Assembly (NCBI GenBank): GCA_016165875.1
Contig: JABBOT010000023.1
Span: 2,480,001-2,544,000 of the forward strand
Length of the DNA stretch: 64,000 nt
Direction of reading: 5' to 3'
Source: Acanthopleura granulata
Taxonomy: Eukaryota > Mollusca > Polyplacophora > Chitonida > Chitonidae
Positions 36,078-46,730 of this stretch are shown here, in pieces (within the stretch, counting starts at the first letter, position 1; every line of letters starts with the position of its first letter). Made by a program: the position numbers and the translations under genes. The notes beneath the pieces were generated by a model. It saw only the letters and a list, made by a program, of their open reading frames with translations, made no database searches and was not told the DNA's origin.

Positions 36078-39000
36078 TCAAAGATTATCCCACGTTTTCC
36101 TAGGTTTGAGGACCACACAGCTGGCAGGATAGTAACCATACTTCCGACAGAAGACGAACTTGTTCAGGCAGCCATATGCCATCTTGTCCTTGTTGGCTGG
36201 TTTGAGTTGCTTCAAGACTTCGCCTGGAAACAAAAGAAAAAGTGAAAGTCAAAGAGAACCAGATGTCATCAGAGTTTATTTATTTTTTTATTTGTTTGTT
36301 TGTTGCCATACTCTAGTATTTTTCACGTACATACGATGGCGGTCGGTATCTGTCCTTTTGGCTGCTGGAAATTGTCGGGTGTTAACCACTGATCTTTGGC
36401 AAGCTACTAACGAACATACAGATATGCACACCATATTGATAGAAGACAAGTGCTCTTCACCGAACGTTAGACTCTGCAAGTAGCCACACGAGCGTCGTCG
36501 ACAGCTTATTGTCCCCATGGCGACACAGTGAGAGAGGGCGACTCCACAAATTCCTTGTCCCTTTTCTTTCTTCTAAATTTTAGATAAGTTAATTTGGTTT
36601 GATCTAAGAGTGTGTCAACCAAGTATGTCCGCTCACTGAGAGAGACAGGTCTGTTAACGCTTAATTCTTTGGTGTAAAACCTTTCTTTCATTACTCAACC
36701 AGCTTCATCTTTCTGCATATACATGGTGTTGTAGCTCAGATATTGAGATTTCCTCCTGGCGAATCCCAGCTCCAGTCATGCACGGTCAGAGCGTGACCTT
36801 GTCAATTAAGAACGCCATATGCGTCTGTTCTATATGTATCTCTCTTTCGCTTGAATGCATTTGTCAAGAGTCATGTTATATCCGGTTTTGCAAAGTGAAT
36901 AAATTGCTCTATCCTCTGATCTGCTGTCAAAATGTTGAAATTCAACATCATCGTTTCGGAGGGGATCCCTGACTTGCGCTTCGCGAAACTCTTCATTTGC
37001 CTTCATAGTCTCTCTATACCATCCATGAAATATCATAAGTATTATGGTGGTTTTCACGCTTGGTCAAAGCAAATTTCTTTTCAGTTTATATATATACAAT
37101 TAAGAATTATATATCCTGATTTTAACCTATATATCTAATTGTTGTTTCCTGAAGGTAAAACAGCACATGGATAAAAACACTACAGAAACATGCCGCTTTA
37201 ATTGTAGACATATGTCTGTGATATTTCTGGGCGCAGACGGGTCTACACGAATGATAGGTTAATTCTACACAGAATTGGCTTTATTTATAACGTGCATTTA
37301 GCCATAGGTTCATATTGACGAGGTCTGCAAATGGACGCCTCTTATACTGAGCTCTGGATATCCTTACACCTGCCCCGTATATCCACTGCGCTGTATGGAG
37401 GGCGGGGGATGGGGAGGTACGTCCCTTTGTATTGATCGTTGGGTTATAAGGCTTGGTAATCGACAAAACCTGGAACTTCGTGATTTAATACTTGAGAATT
37501 AACCTATGAATATATATTAGCAAGAATCTGGAGTAGGCACCTAGGGCTTTACTATACACTGAGCTGAAAACGTATCAGCCAGTTACGCAGTGGTATAGGT
37601 AAAGTTAGTTAAAATCTGAATACTCTGTAACTGATATTAAAGACTACAGAGCAGACCAATGGCATTTATAATATTAAAGTGTTAAGAATGCTCAGTGCAT
37701 TTCACGAACCACTTGGGGCCTCCGTGGCTCAGTCGGTTGGCGCGCTATCGCAGCGTAATCACCCACAAGCCTCCCACCAATGCGGTGGCTGTAAGTTCAA
37801 GTCAAGCTCATGCTGGCTTCCTCTCCGGCCATACGTGGGAGGGTCTGCCAGCAACCTGCGGATGGTCTTGGGTTTCCCCAGGGCTCTGCCCGGTTTCCTT
37901 CCATATAATGTTGTCCACCGTCGTATAAGTGAAATATTCTTGAGTACGGTGTAAAACATCAATCAAATAAATAAATGAAATAAGTAAAAAGCCACAACGC
38001 CTGAACAGCACTCACCAAACACTATAGCTCAACACCGTGACTAGCTGCATTGTTCAGACGTGTCTGCATTGAAACATGGGGGTAACATATGCAGTGTAGA
38101 ATGTACACTACTATTTCTTTACATGAACAGTTAGAATAAAATCTAGACTGAGGTAAATTACCGGAAGCCGTATTTCACCGATAACGTGTGACCACTTCCA
38201 AAATATCTCACTTTCGTCGTTGCTCTGGTTTTACTTTCCGTGCTGTGGCCTTTTACATTTGGATAAAATAAGAACGCTGGATGTTTTCAAAACAAACACA
38301 AAAATAAAAGCAATTTAAGTTGTACTATGTAAGCTGCACTATGTAAGTCTAGTGCAGTTCATCGACCTTATCAGCCTCTGGAAATTAACTGAGCTGAAAT
38401 ATGCGGACAATTCTTTAAGCAAATTTCAAACTGTAGATGGAGCCTTAGGTCAGGCGTGTTTAACAAAGGGTAACATTAACCAGGTCAGAGACCCCTCATG
38501 CGGTGACTTCGGGCTGAACCTGGGTGAATATAAACTAGTGTAACCCATCAGTGCCTGAGGTTTCGTCTCAAATCTGTGGGCAGTAGGAGGCCTCTTGGCG
38601 ACATAGATAATGCTTCATATTTGCAACATGACCTCCTTATTTGACACCCATGCTTGTAGCATCTGGTGAAACAGATGTGATGCATATAGAAAGGTTGACG
38701 ACCTTAAAGAAGAAAGGACCTTCAGTAATTGTCCCTGTGTGAAGCCAACTTACGCTATTGGAATTGTGCGCTGAAGTAAACAACCTAGTTCTCAGGCCAC
38801 ATTCAGCTAGTCTGCATAGCTTGACAAGTGCCAGTATTATGTAAACAGTCCAGTATTCTTCAGAGATAAATGTCTCATTCCTGTATTTACCAGCAATGAT
38901 TCTTTTCCGGGTGAAAGCTGTAAACACTTGCACCTCATCATAGATCAGTAGATGAAGGCGTGTCGCATTCTATTGTTTTGTTTTTTAATTAGTCCATGAA

Positions 39001-39836
39001 TGCATTATAAAAAAAAGAGAGCATTCGTAAAGCCTGACTAAAAGCAGTTAAAGTAGAAAAGCATGCATGTATACCATAAGTCCACACTCTATATACACAC
39101 CTTAGTGGGCTAGAATAGGTCAAGTGGTGTGAACACGTATACATAATGTCGTAGGCCCAAAGGCTACAGCTCACCAGGATGTATATACCCCGTCTTCTAC
39201 ACATTACAGGTAGATAACAACAACACTAGTTTCACCATGCAATGCTGCGAGGGTACATTTTACTTTGTTTTACACACTACAGATAATGGTCAACAAAGAA
39301 ATAATACAAAACTTATAGGAGTGGGTTGTCACAATTCACCCTAAATGGACTACAATCATCACCGACTGGCTGACAACGAAGATATGAGATAGAGTGTTAA
39401 ATCTAGTATCGTCCAGTTGTTATACTGTGATAGCAGGGAAGCAACCTGACACTACTAGGTGCATGCACCAGACGCTCCATTTATAGATTTGCTTTACATG
39501 ACTAAGGTGAGATTCAAGAAAACTATAATCTTACATAATCCATGCAGCTAAGGGTTCTTTTAATTGCATTAACGAACTTTTTAATACCAGTAAAACTAAG
39601 TCTACGTCGCTCTACAGCCATTCTCCTTTGATAGATAACAATGTATTTCTGTCCGGATGGTTTTGCTTACCTTTCGATATGGAAAGTTCCCCAGGGTTTC
39701 TAGCCTTGTAAGAACGGATAACCCGGACCTTCACATTGGTCATGTCAAACACCTCTTCGTCCGAGTCGTAATCTGATTGGTTGTCTCTATCAAAAGCAGA
39801 CGGGGCTTTACGATTTGTTCTCACTCTATTTTCCAT
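36078..39836 (-). CDS. small degenerate SH3-domain protein, 2 coding exons, unnamed
   Basis: Coding exons are 39671-39836 (55 codons + 1 nt) and 36078-36223 (2 nt + 47 codons + TGA), joined by a GTAAGC donor and a TTTTGTTTCCAG acceptor with the split Gly codon intact: 103 aa. Residues 1-33 are polar, with an acidic run (SDYDSDEEVFD). Residues about 35-94 fit an SH3 domain: VRVIRSYKARNPGELSISKG in exon 1, then EVLKQL and YGYYPASCVVL in exon 2. Three hallmarks are altered: the ALYDY position reads RSYKA, the WWxG position reads MAYG, and the Tyr of PxxYV is Cys, so canonical PxxP binding may be weak or lost. The ATG lies in ACAATGG context with an in-frame TAA 12 nt upstream. A near-perfect X-box about 150 bp upstream suggests RFX/ciliary expression (inference). 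Confidence 0.72.
36262..36560 (-). mobile_element. SINE, group B, in the intron of the SH3 gene
   Basis: The plus strand starts with TTTATT/TTTG repeats (reversed tail), then CATACTCTAGTATTTTTCACG (the shared 3' module), ACCACTGATCTTTGGCAAGC and CACACCATATTGATAGAAGAC, colinear with the copy at 4.1-4.4 kb. The head is not clear. Confidence 0.65.
37715..37988 (+). mobile_element. tRNA-derived SINE, group A, full length; best reference copy
   Basis: It begins GGCCTCCGTGGCTCAGTCGG (A-box region), has GTAAGTTCAAGTC (B-box region), CTCATGCTGGCTTCCTCTCC, CCAGCAACCTGCGGATGG, GGGCTCTGCCCGGTTTCC, CCGTCGTATAAGTGAAATAT and an (AAAT)n tail. It lies in the large intron of the SH3 gene, in antisense. An ORF pair across it is a by-product. 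Confidence 0.92.
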
Positions 39837-39985
39837 TGTTATTGCGGATGATTAGCTGTGGTCTGGAATAGGTTTTCGGGTCAAATTTGCTTCTGTAACA
39901 AAAAAGTGAAACAAAACGTAAAACAAAACCATCAGAGAAAACTCCGAATTATATAGTAGGCACTGCTAGATAAATTGGCAATCCA

Positions 39986-39999
39986 GTTACCATGGCAAC
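39986..39999. promoter_or_regulatory. near-perfect RFX X-box GTTACCATGGCAAC
   Basis: The sequence is palindromic apart from one base pair and differs at one of 14 positions from GTTGCCATGGCAAC. It lies 150 bp upstream of the ATG at 39836 of the minus-strand SH3 gene and ~94 bp above an acceptor-like TTTGTTACAG at 39893. X-boxes in animals bind RFX factors and mark many ciliary gene promoters. Chance of such a match in 64 kb is small. Confidence 0.7.
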
Positions 40000-40832
40000 C
40001 GTAGAAAGGAGGAATACATCTCACCCTATGAATCTACATGTATCATTATGTCTCCATTAAAAATTAAAAGTGCACATGAAATTGGTGTAGACCAGAAAGA
40101 GACGGGCGGGCATGCAGACGAACAGACAGAAAACAGATGAAATCGCTACACCATAATACGCCCAGGCAAGGAATCAGTCTGACTCAGATACAGAGAGCGT
40201 GACTTAAATTTTAACCGCATGCAAGAGATTACGTCAGAAGGGAAACCCCCTCTTTCCATGACAAAACTTGAACAGAACCTAGAAAGATACAGGAAAACCC
40301 ACTGAGCGAATCGATGAGTGGACTGGTATTTTTAAAGACTCTGTCATTACTGAAATTAAATACGTGTACACTGAGCCGGATCAATTACGTGACGCTTATT
40401 GCAGAGTACCCATCTCCATTGGTTGTTGTTTGATACGTATAAGTTGTCATGTGATAACTATATTTAGGGGGGAAACGTTCAGACAAATTTTAACGCACTG
40501 AGCGACACAGCAAATAAAGCACTTCCTTCAGTAGAACCCTATATCCTAGGTTGTGTTCATTGATATCGTAATAATGGCGATATTATTGTCCGGGTTGTGT
40601 TTACAAAGCCCTGTCTCATGCACACAGCCTGTATAGAGAGATAGACAAGATGAAACAGGTTGCAGATAAACACATTGTGAAGAGCGAAGTTATCTACACA
40701 TGTTATGATAAATACACAGCGTATAGTTACACGTACAACCGTTTACATGGTCCTGTGGCAGAATAAAAAAATATATCCATTGTCCCTACACAACGTTATA
40801 CGTGTAAGAGTATAACCATGGAAAAAATCTAC

Positions 40833-40875
<43 letters not shown>

Positions 40876-42055
40876 TATACATATATATACATATATATAT
40901 ATATATGAAAAACTACACCAATAAAGCAACTAATTCATGTATAACGTGAGACATTTACCTTTCCTTCGTCTATAGATCTCCGGCAAACCGCGATGTAGGC
41001 TTATACACAATGTAACACTTAAATACAGTTTTCAACATTTAAACACCACCGGTACCTAACTGGAACGACATTGGTATAGAAGCCATGTGAAAACAATGAT
41101 TTACGCCACTCAGTTTGCAGACATGAACTTTCTACCTAAATGTCCAACTTGCACAGACAGATCTAGTATCAATCAACATCCGTCCCCAATACGTGCCGAC
41201 GCGGATACTGAGCGTATGGCTGCCAACATCAGGAGCCAGTATACGTGAACTCTTCTGTAGCTCACGTATATGCGCCTACACCCGGTTGTGGTGAGACTAT
41301 GTTAGGTGTGGTTGTACACAAAGCAATTCTCGGTATAAATATGATGGGAAGCCTTCCGGGAATTTCCTACAGAGGGTGTATATATATATATACATAGACT
41401 TACACGTACCATATATACGACAACTTACAACGACCCACTCGACGCAGGTGACTTTATCCCCGCCAACGATTATTATTTTCACATTTTTGTGATTATTTAT
41501 TTCTAAAAATTATACAGTGAATAAATAAATGTAGAAAACGTATGGACGTCATTTTGTTCAAATTTCGATCAATTATCCTCAAACTCATTCGCTTCTCTAT
41601 ACCTACTCCCTTGACTATACGTCTGCCAATCATTTATGTAAACGGATAAGCCATATTCTAACCTGTCTGCTTTGTAGATACTTGTACCTGCTAACTGATG
41701 GATGGATGGATAGCTAGTCTGATTTGTTTATATAGCTTGACTGATCAGCTGATTGACAGGTGGGTAGTTTGATCGGACTGTAGATTGGCAGTTTGATAAC
41801 TGTCAAATGATAATGTTAGCTTCTTTCTCATATTAACAATACTCAACATACTGGTGTATAAGAAAGCCACACCATTTTGTGTACTGTTTGCCAACATTCG
41901 GATTTGTGTATTTATTTACACTTCATTGAGATTTAAGGGAGTGATCAAGAAGTTTTCGCTTATATACGACGGTGGGTGTACCGAGAGTTGGTGAGATATA
42001 CGAGCTAATATTATGAGAATATCCTGTAGAGCCACCGACAAGTTTAACGTATTTC
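40000..42055. other. intergenic, microsatellite-rich, no gene recognised
   Basis: It contains a long (TA)n tract with TACATATATA interruptions at about 40835-40907 and a short (GATG)n at about 41697-41710. No supported exon. Confidence 0.5.
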
Positions 42056-42060
42056 ACAAG

Positions 42061-42176
42061 TAGTGTAACTCCGAAAAACATAACACATACTCAATATTTC
42101 ACCAATTTATTTTACCATTACCGAGATGGCAAGATACAACTCCTGATGATGCAAATGAGTTCTCGGAGTTACACTA
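42061..42176. mobile_element. 116-bp MITE-like element with 14-bp TIRs
   Basis: The left end TAGTGTAACTCCGA is matched exactly by the right end TCGGAGTTACACTA. The interior is AT-rich and non-coding. No other copy was noticed in the window. Confidence 0.7.
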
Positions 42177-42757
42177 ATTAATGGGAGTACACCTTGGAAT
42201 TGTGAATTATGTCCTCAACCTACAAGCGTATACACCTATACAACATTTAACGTTTGGTGATACTTAATGTCATCTCTCAGCGATTATTACATGCAGAATC
42301 ACACAATATATGGGTTTGGGTGGTCCAATATGCCATGGAGTTGTATTTATACACACGGCATTAATGGTCAAGTGTCAGTGGTCTAGTTCACTAGGTCATT
42401 AACGAGTACAATATATATACTATTTCATTATATCCGACACCTTTCCAAGAATAACTAATGCATCCATTTTATTATCAACAGTTAAGATTTTCTTAGTGAA
42501 AAAAACAATTTCTAACATTTGTTCACCTGGATTAATCCCATATAGGAATCACTTCGTCCCACAGATACATTAAGATCTACAAGCTCCAGTGGCCTGGTTT
42601 CAGTTGAAATTTGCCTGGAGACGAGATTTTCCAGCTGAAAATTTGAGCACGAGAACAATGACAACAGTTTATACATGAATATAAGCAAGCCTATACCCAT
42701 ACCCATGTGGTGATTGAGAGTTGTGAGGCGGGCTGAAATATAACTTAACAACACATG

Positions 42758-42793
42758 CCACCCCCACCCCCACCCCCACCCCTACCCCCACCC
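42758..42793 (-). repeat. (CCCCCA)n / (GGGGGT)n tract, potential G-quadruplex
   Basis: Five to six CCCCCA-type units; the minus strand has at least five runs of four or more G separated by one or two bases, enough to fold a G-quadruplex. Confidence 0.85.
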
Positions 42794-43410
42794 GGGATCC
42801 TCCAACACATGTGAATAGGTTTACTTCATTGTCGCTTAACGCCATAATCACACATTTTCCTTTTAAATTATATAAACCGTTTTGTGGCTGAAAGAAACGG
42901 AGTGTCTGGATTAATGGCCGACACCACCCACCTTTCCGCGTGCATGTACTTTACGAATACACATGTTTCAACTCTCGTTGAAAAACCATTTTACATTTTC
43001 TCTCAAATCTGAATTAGCATGATGACTAACCTTATCACTGTGCCCCCTCTGTGTCCAGGTAGCGTTTCACACTCGGAGTCCGCTTGTATATATACACGTG
43101 TGGTTTGTTCCGTCCCCTCCAGCTACATGTATATCTCCCCCGTCACATAACCTCTCCACACACACAGCGTTCAGGCTTCTACCATAAGTGATCCACGAGT
43201 GACGTCGACTGTGAGGATCACTGCCAATATGTATATATATATATATATATATATACAGGACTTAACACAGCTTTGGTCACCTTTGTATTTGTTTAATAAG
43301 CCTGCAGTCACAAACAACGGGGCTATATGCTGTCCCAAATCCAGTCCCCTGATTACGGTTTGTCAGGTTTATATTGTTGCATTGTACTATTATGTATAGA
43401 TATATATATA

Positions 43411-43459
43411 TATTCCTTACCACATGGAGCTTATATTCTATACATATTAACTTCCACAG

Positions 43460-43513
<54 letters not shown>

Positions 43514-43565
43514 CTTACCACATGGAGCTTATCATATTCTATGCATATTAACTTCCACAACTATA
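43411..43565 (+). repeat. 98-bp tandem duplication flanking a (TA)n tract
   Basis: TATTCCTTACCACATGGAGC at 43411 recurs at 43509, followed in both copies by TTCTAT(A/G)CATATTAACTTCC. The (TA)n at 43461-43511 separates them. Confidence 0.85.
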
Positions 43566-44059
43566 CCCCATGACTTCACGAGGCACACTGATACACCGTT
43601 CTGGAACAATCCATAGTAACTATACAATCACCCACTCTTAAATGAGATACCTGTACTACTAATGATTCACAAAACATAGCGTTTTGGAAGCACCCACAAT
43701 GGCTTACACGGCCATCCACAATTTAGCTTGGTACTGTTGATGATGCACACTAAAGCAGTGTTTTGGAACTATGCACTCTAACTAACCCCAAATTATAATC
43801 CAGTTAAAATAATTAGTATATAAGATGTACAGATACACTCACACTTGTAGGCCTGTTAAGTATTTGTATGTATAGTAATGCGAATTCTTTCCGCATCTTG
43901 GAAACAATCACCGGTGATGGTATGAATGCACAGGCTAACGTCATGAAAATGTAGTTACCGGTAATCATAAAAGACATGCAGGACAATGGCTTAGCACCAG
44001 CGTGTTAGAGACGACCTGAAATATGTATGTTTTGGAAAATTTGTACTGGCATGTTATAG

Positions 44060-44190
44060 GATGTCATATATAGACCCCACGTGTGTGTGTTATGGGACTG
44101 ACAAGGTACAGATCGTCCATAGACTCCACCTGGATGTTTCATGAGACTGACAAGGAGTAGACCGTCCGTAGACTCTACATGGGTGTTGAT
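44060..44190 (+). repeat. degenerate 49-bp minisatellite, first block
   Basis: TAGACYCYAC words lie at 44071, 44120 and 44169 (49-bp period), within units reading TAGACTCCACGTGTGTGTTA then GGGACTGACAAG and a CCGTCC segment. The same unit recurs at 44.79-45.05 kb. Confidence 0.8.
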
Positions 44191-44445
44191 TCGGACCTTC
44201 ATCTTAGTGGAAGTTAATGCGCAGGGAGAAAGGGAGGAATCCGACCACTTTGTAAAGCGTTTTCAGCTTTATAGAAAATTTAGTACGTTAACGGAGTAAC
44301 AAGTGTATCAATCAGTTCAAGATCCGAAAAATAAGATTACAATACTTACGTTCCGTGAGCTCTATAGTTACCTTACCAGTAGGGTTATACTATTTTACAC
44401 TATAGTAGAGATGGTCTAGTACCCCGTTCACGTTCTTTCGGTCCC

Positions 44446-44469
44446 AACTCTCTCTAGCTAGAGAGAGTT
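44446..44469. repeat. perfect 24-bp palindrome
   Basis: AACTCTCTCTAG followed directly by its reverse complement CTAGAGAGAGTT, then a partial repeat TCTCTCTGTGGAGAGTT. No function assigned. Confidence 0.9.
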
Positions 44470-44789
44470 CTCTCTGTGGAGAGTTAAATAGTTTGCTAGA
44501 GGGATACAGGTGGCACTTAGCACTTAGCCTTCCACAAAAGATTACGTTTTAAGTGTGGCACCCTGCTGTGGTTAGGCTTGTAGAGCTGACGGGCAGACAA
44601 TTAAACGTACATACAAATCTGCTCTCATGGAGTTCTTGCTGACCAGTAATGAGTTTTTGACACATGGAGTCTAGTGTAGATGGTACCTTTCATGGTACGA
44701 AAAGAGAACTCCCAGAAAGGCGAAATAATTAACTTGTGCAACGCATGTGTAATAGAGACCGTGGGAAAGTCTGCCTGGATTGTCTTTTG

Positions 44790-45055
44790 TAACAGTGTGT
44801 TACAGACCGTCCACAGACTCTACGTGTGTGTGATATGGAACTGACATGGAGCAAAACGTTCATAGACTCCATACGTGTGTTGTGGGAAAGACAAGGTGCA
44901 GACCATCCATATACTCCACGTATATGTGTTTATATATCACTAACATGTTTTGACGCGCTACATACTTGGCGTGTGTGCGTGTTTCGGCTGGCAAGGCAGA
45001 GACGATCTGTTAGGGAACCGACATGCGACAGACATGCTACATCACACCGTGTGTG
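44790..45055 (+). repeat. degenerate 49-bp minisatellite, second block
   Basis: Units aligned on (C/T)AGACTC(T/C)AC lie at 44814, 44863 and 44910, decaying to the right. Same family as the block at 44.06-44.19 kb, about 600 bp away. Confidence 0.75.
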
Positions 45056-45059
45056 TTAG

Positions 45060-46330
45060 AATATAGTGCATGGGCCTATCACAACAGCATGGATATGAGA
45101 AACTTATCGATTTATCATGACCTTGATATGGTCCATTTGTCATATAAATCTTTTGAAGTTGTTTTCTACTCTGTATACACGTATACACGGGAAAATCAGA
45201 TTGTGGCAGCTGTTGGACTTGTGACGTCTGCTGTTCGCTCGTGCCCCGAAAGACTTTCGAAGGAACCCTAAATATTCCTGTAAGTGGCATATATGTTACA
45301 CCGTATGGCTTATGACATTGTCAAGTATTAAGGGGACTGTAGGACAGTTGGAACTACAAACACAATACACCATACAGTATGTATAATTTATAGTGTAAGT
45401 TACATAGCTCATGGAATGCGGTCTAAATAAGCTGTATTCAATTAACTTTTGCGAAAATCTCGCGAGAGCAACGGGATTTTGCGAGTAGAGGTAACAAATT
45501 GTGACAGGCCTGTAGCCTTGGACTTTTTGATTTGACACAAGTGTACTCAACAGTTTTGTCCTAACATCGAGATATAAGTCATTCATTTTCTTTCTGTGTA
45601 CGTGGCTGCAAAGTGGCCCACGAATTTGTAAGTATATAAATTAAAACACTTGTAAATAAGCGTTAAAATAAATAATAATGTAAAGGTATATACAAACACC
45701 GAGTGAACAGTGATACCTTTCCAATAGGTTGCCTCTCCACGCCAAACATAATTTCCATGGCAAGATTGTCGCTGAACTCGAGTACAGAGTGTAGTAAAGT
45801 CACTCGATTTTATCGAACGCTCGAAATCTTTTAAAAAAGACACTGAACAGCTTAGACATGTATTAAAATGTGATTGCACAAACCAGCTTAATGAGGTTTC
45901 ATACTTAAATTTATTCTCAGGCCTAGTTCTCTCCATAGAGATGTTGATAGAAGAGTTTGTGACGTAGTCCAAAAATATGTTTAAAATGTCATATATTGCT
46001 ATGTGGGTTTATCGACCATGTTAATGCACATCATGTAGAAGGATTTACTCACTTTTACCACAATGACCGCATTTGTTCATATATAGCATTGTGATAGTAT
46101 AAATATAGGAGTTCACCGCAAACGCTAATTTGCTTGAAAAGTGCCAGTCATCCTACACGACCTGTGCACATACTAGCGAGGTTTACCACTTGGGATGAAG
46201 TGTAACATAGTAAGTGTCATAAGTTTTGTGGTGCCCTCAGAATGAACTTTGCAGTTTACGTGAGAAATATGTCAATATTTCTTACACCCATAAATGTATC
46301 CATACATTGTGCGAAGTAAAGCTGATGTTT
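45060..46330. other. intergenic, no gene recognised
   Basis: A 129-codon minus-strand ORF at 45972-45583 contains a hydrophobic stretch (SVFVYTFTLLFILTLIYKCF) but no recognisable domain, no neighbouring exon and no signal, so it is not called. Confidence 0.45.
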
Positions 46331-46339
46331 TTGTCCCTG

Positions 46340-46730
46340 TGATGAAATAGCTCAAGCTTGTCAGAACCTAATTCCAAACCTACCAGTACGTTTCCATGTT
46401 TTGGTTCTGGAAACTGTGAAAGTGTTGAGCTCACTAAGCAAACGCTTCATGAAAGAGCAAGTTCTGCCAGAAGCTCATGTCTTAATGAAACTGCTCAAGA
46501 CAGACTTTAAAAAAAGCTATCTTGCTCTCTCAAAAGATGTTAATACTGGGTTTGGTGTAAAGGCTTCAATGAAAAAGGTAAAAGGTGTCAGAACTGCATA
46601 TGCTTGACTTTCAGGACAAGTGCACTGCTTGCCTTGCTGTGACTGTGGCAAAGATTGTGGAGAAGAGCCCCAGGGCCACAAAGAGCTCCACAAAGCCACT
46701 TCTGATCTGAGACAAAATTTAAAACCTCAT
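46340..46730 (+). pseudogene. broken ORF, possibly from a transposase-like gene
   Basis: An open frame reads CDEIAQACQNLIPNLPVRFH, then VLSSLSKRFMKEQVLPEAH and SLKRF/LLKTDFKKSY-type basic text to a TGA near 46607; the next frame continues with DFQDKCTACLAVTVAKIVEK. The LSKRF- and LxxxW/VxxT-like pattern recalls the C-terminal half of hAT-type transposase-derived proteins, but I cannot assign it firmly. The frame break and lack of splice context suggest a dead copy. Confidence 0.3.

Noticed and set aside
36830..37057. Minus-strand 75-codon ORF read as a possible extra exon of the SH3 gene
   Set aside because: The frame 36223/39671 already joins without it; no acceptor/donor pair that keeps frame was found around it.
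37715..37800. Possible true tRNA gene
   Set aside because: A- and B-box-like sequences are present, but the following body and (AAAT)n tail match ten other copies, so it is a SINE head and not a functional tRNA.
37679..38011. Four overlapping ORFs on both strands
   Set aside because: All fall within the full-length group A SINE at 37715-37988.
43327..43616. Overlapping ORFs of alternating Tyr/Ile
   Set aside because: They are translations of a (TA)n microsatellite.
45583..45972. 129-codon minus-strand ORF with a hydrophobic segment
   Set aside because: No recognisable family, no neighbouring exon, and the hydrophobic part is AT-rich DNA that tends to read as Phe/Leu/Ile/Tyr.
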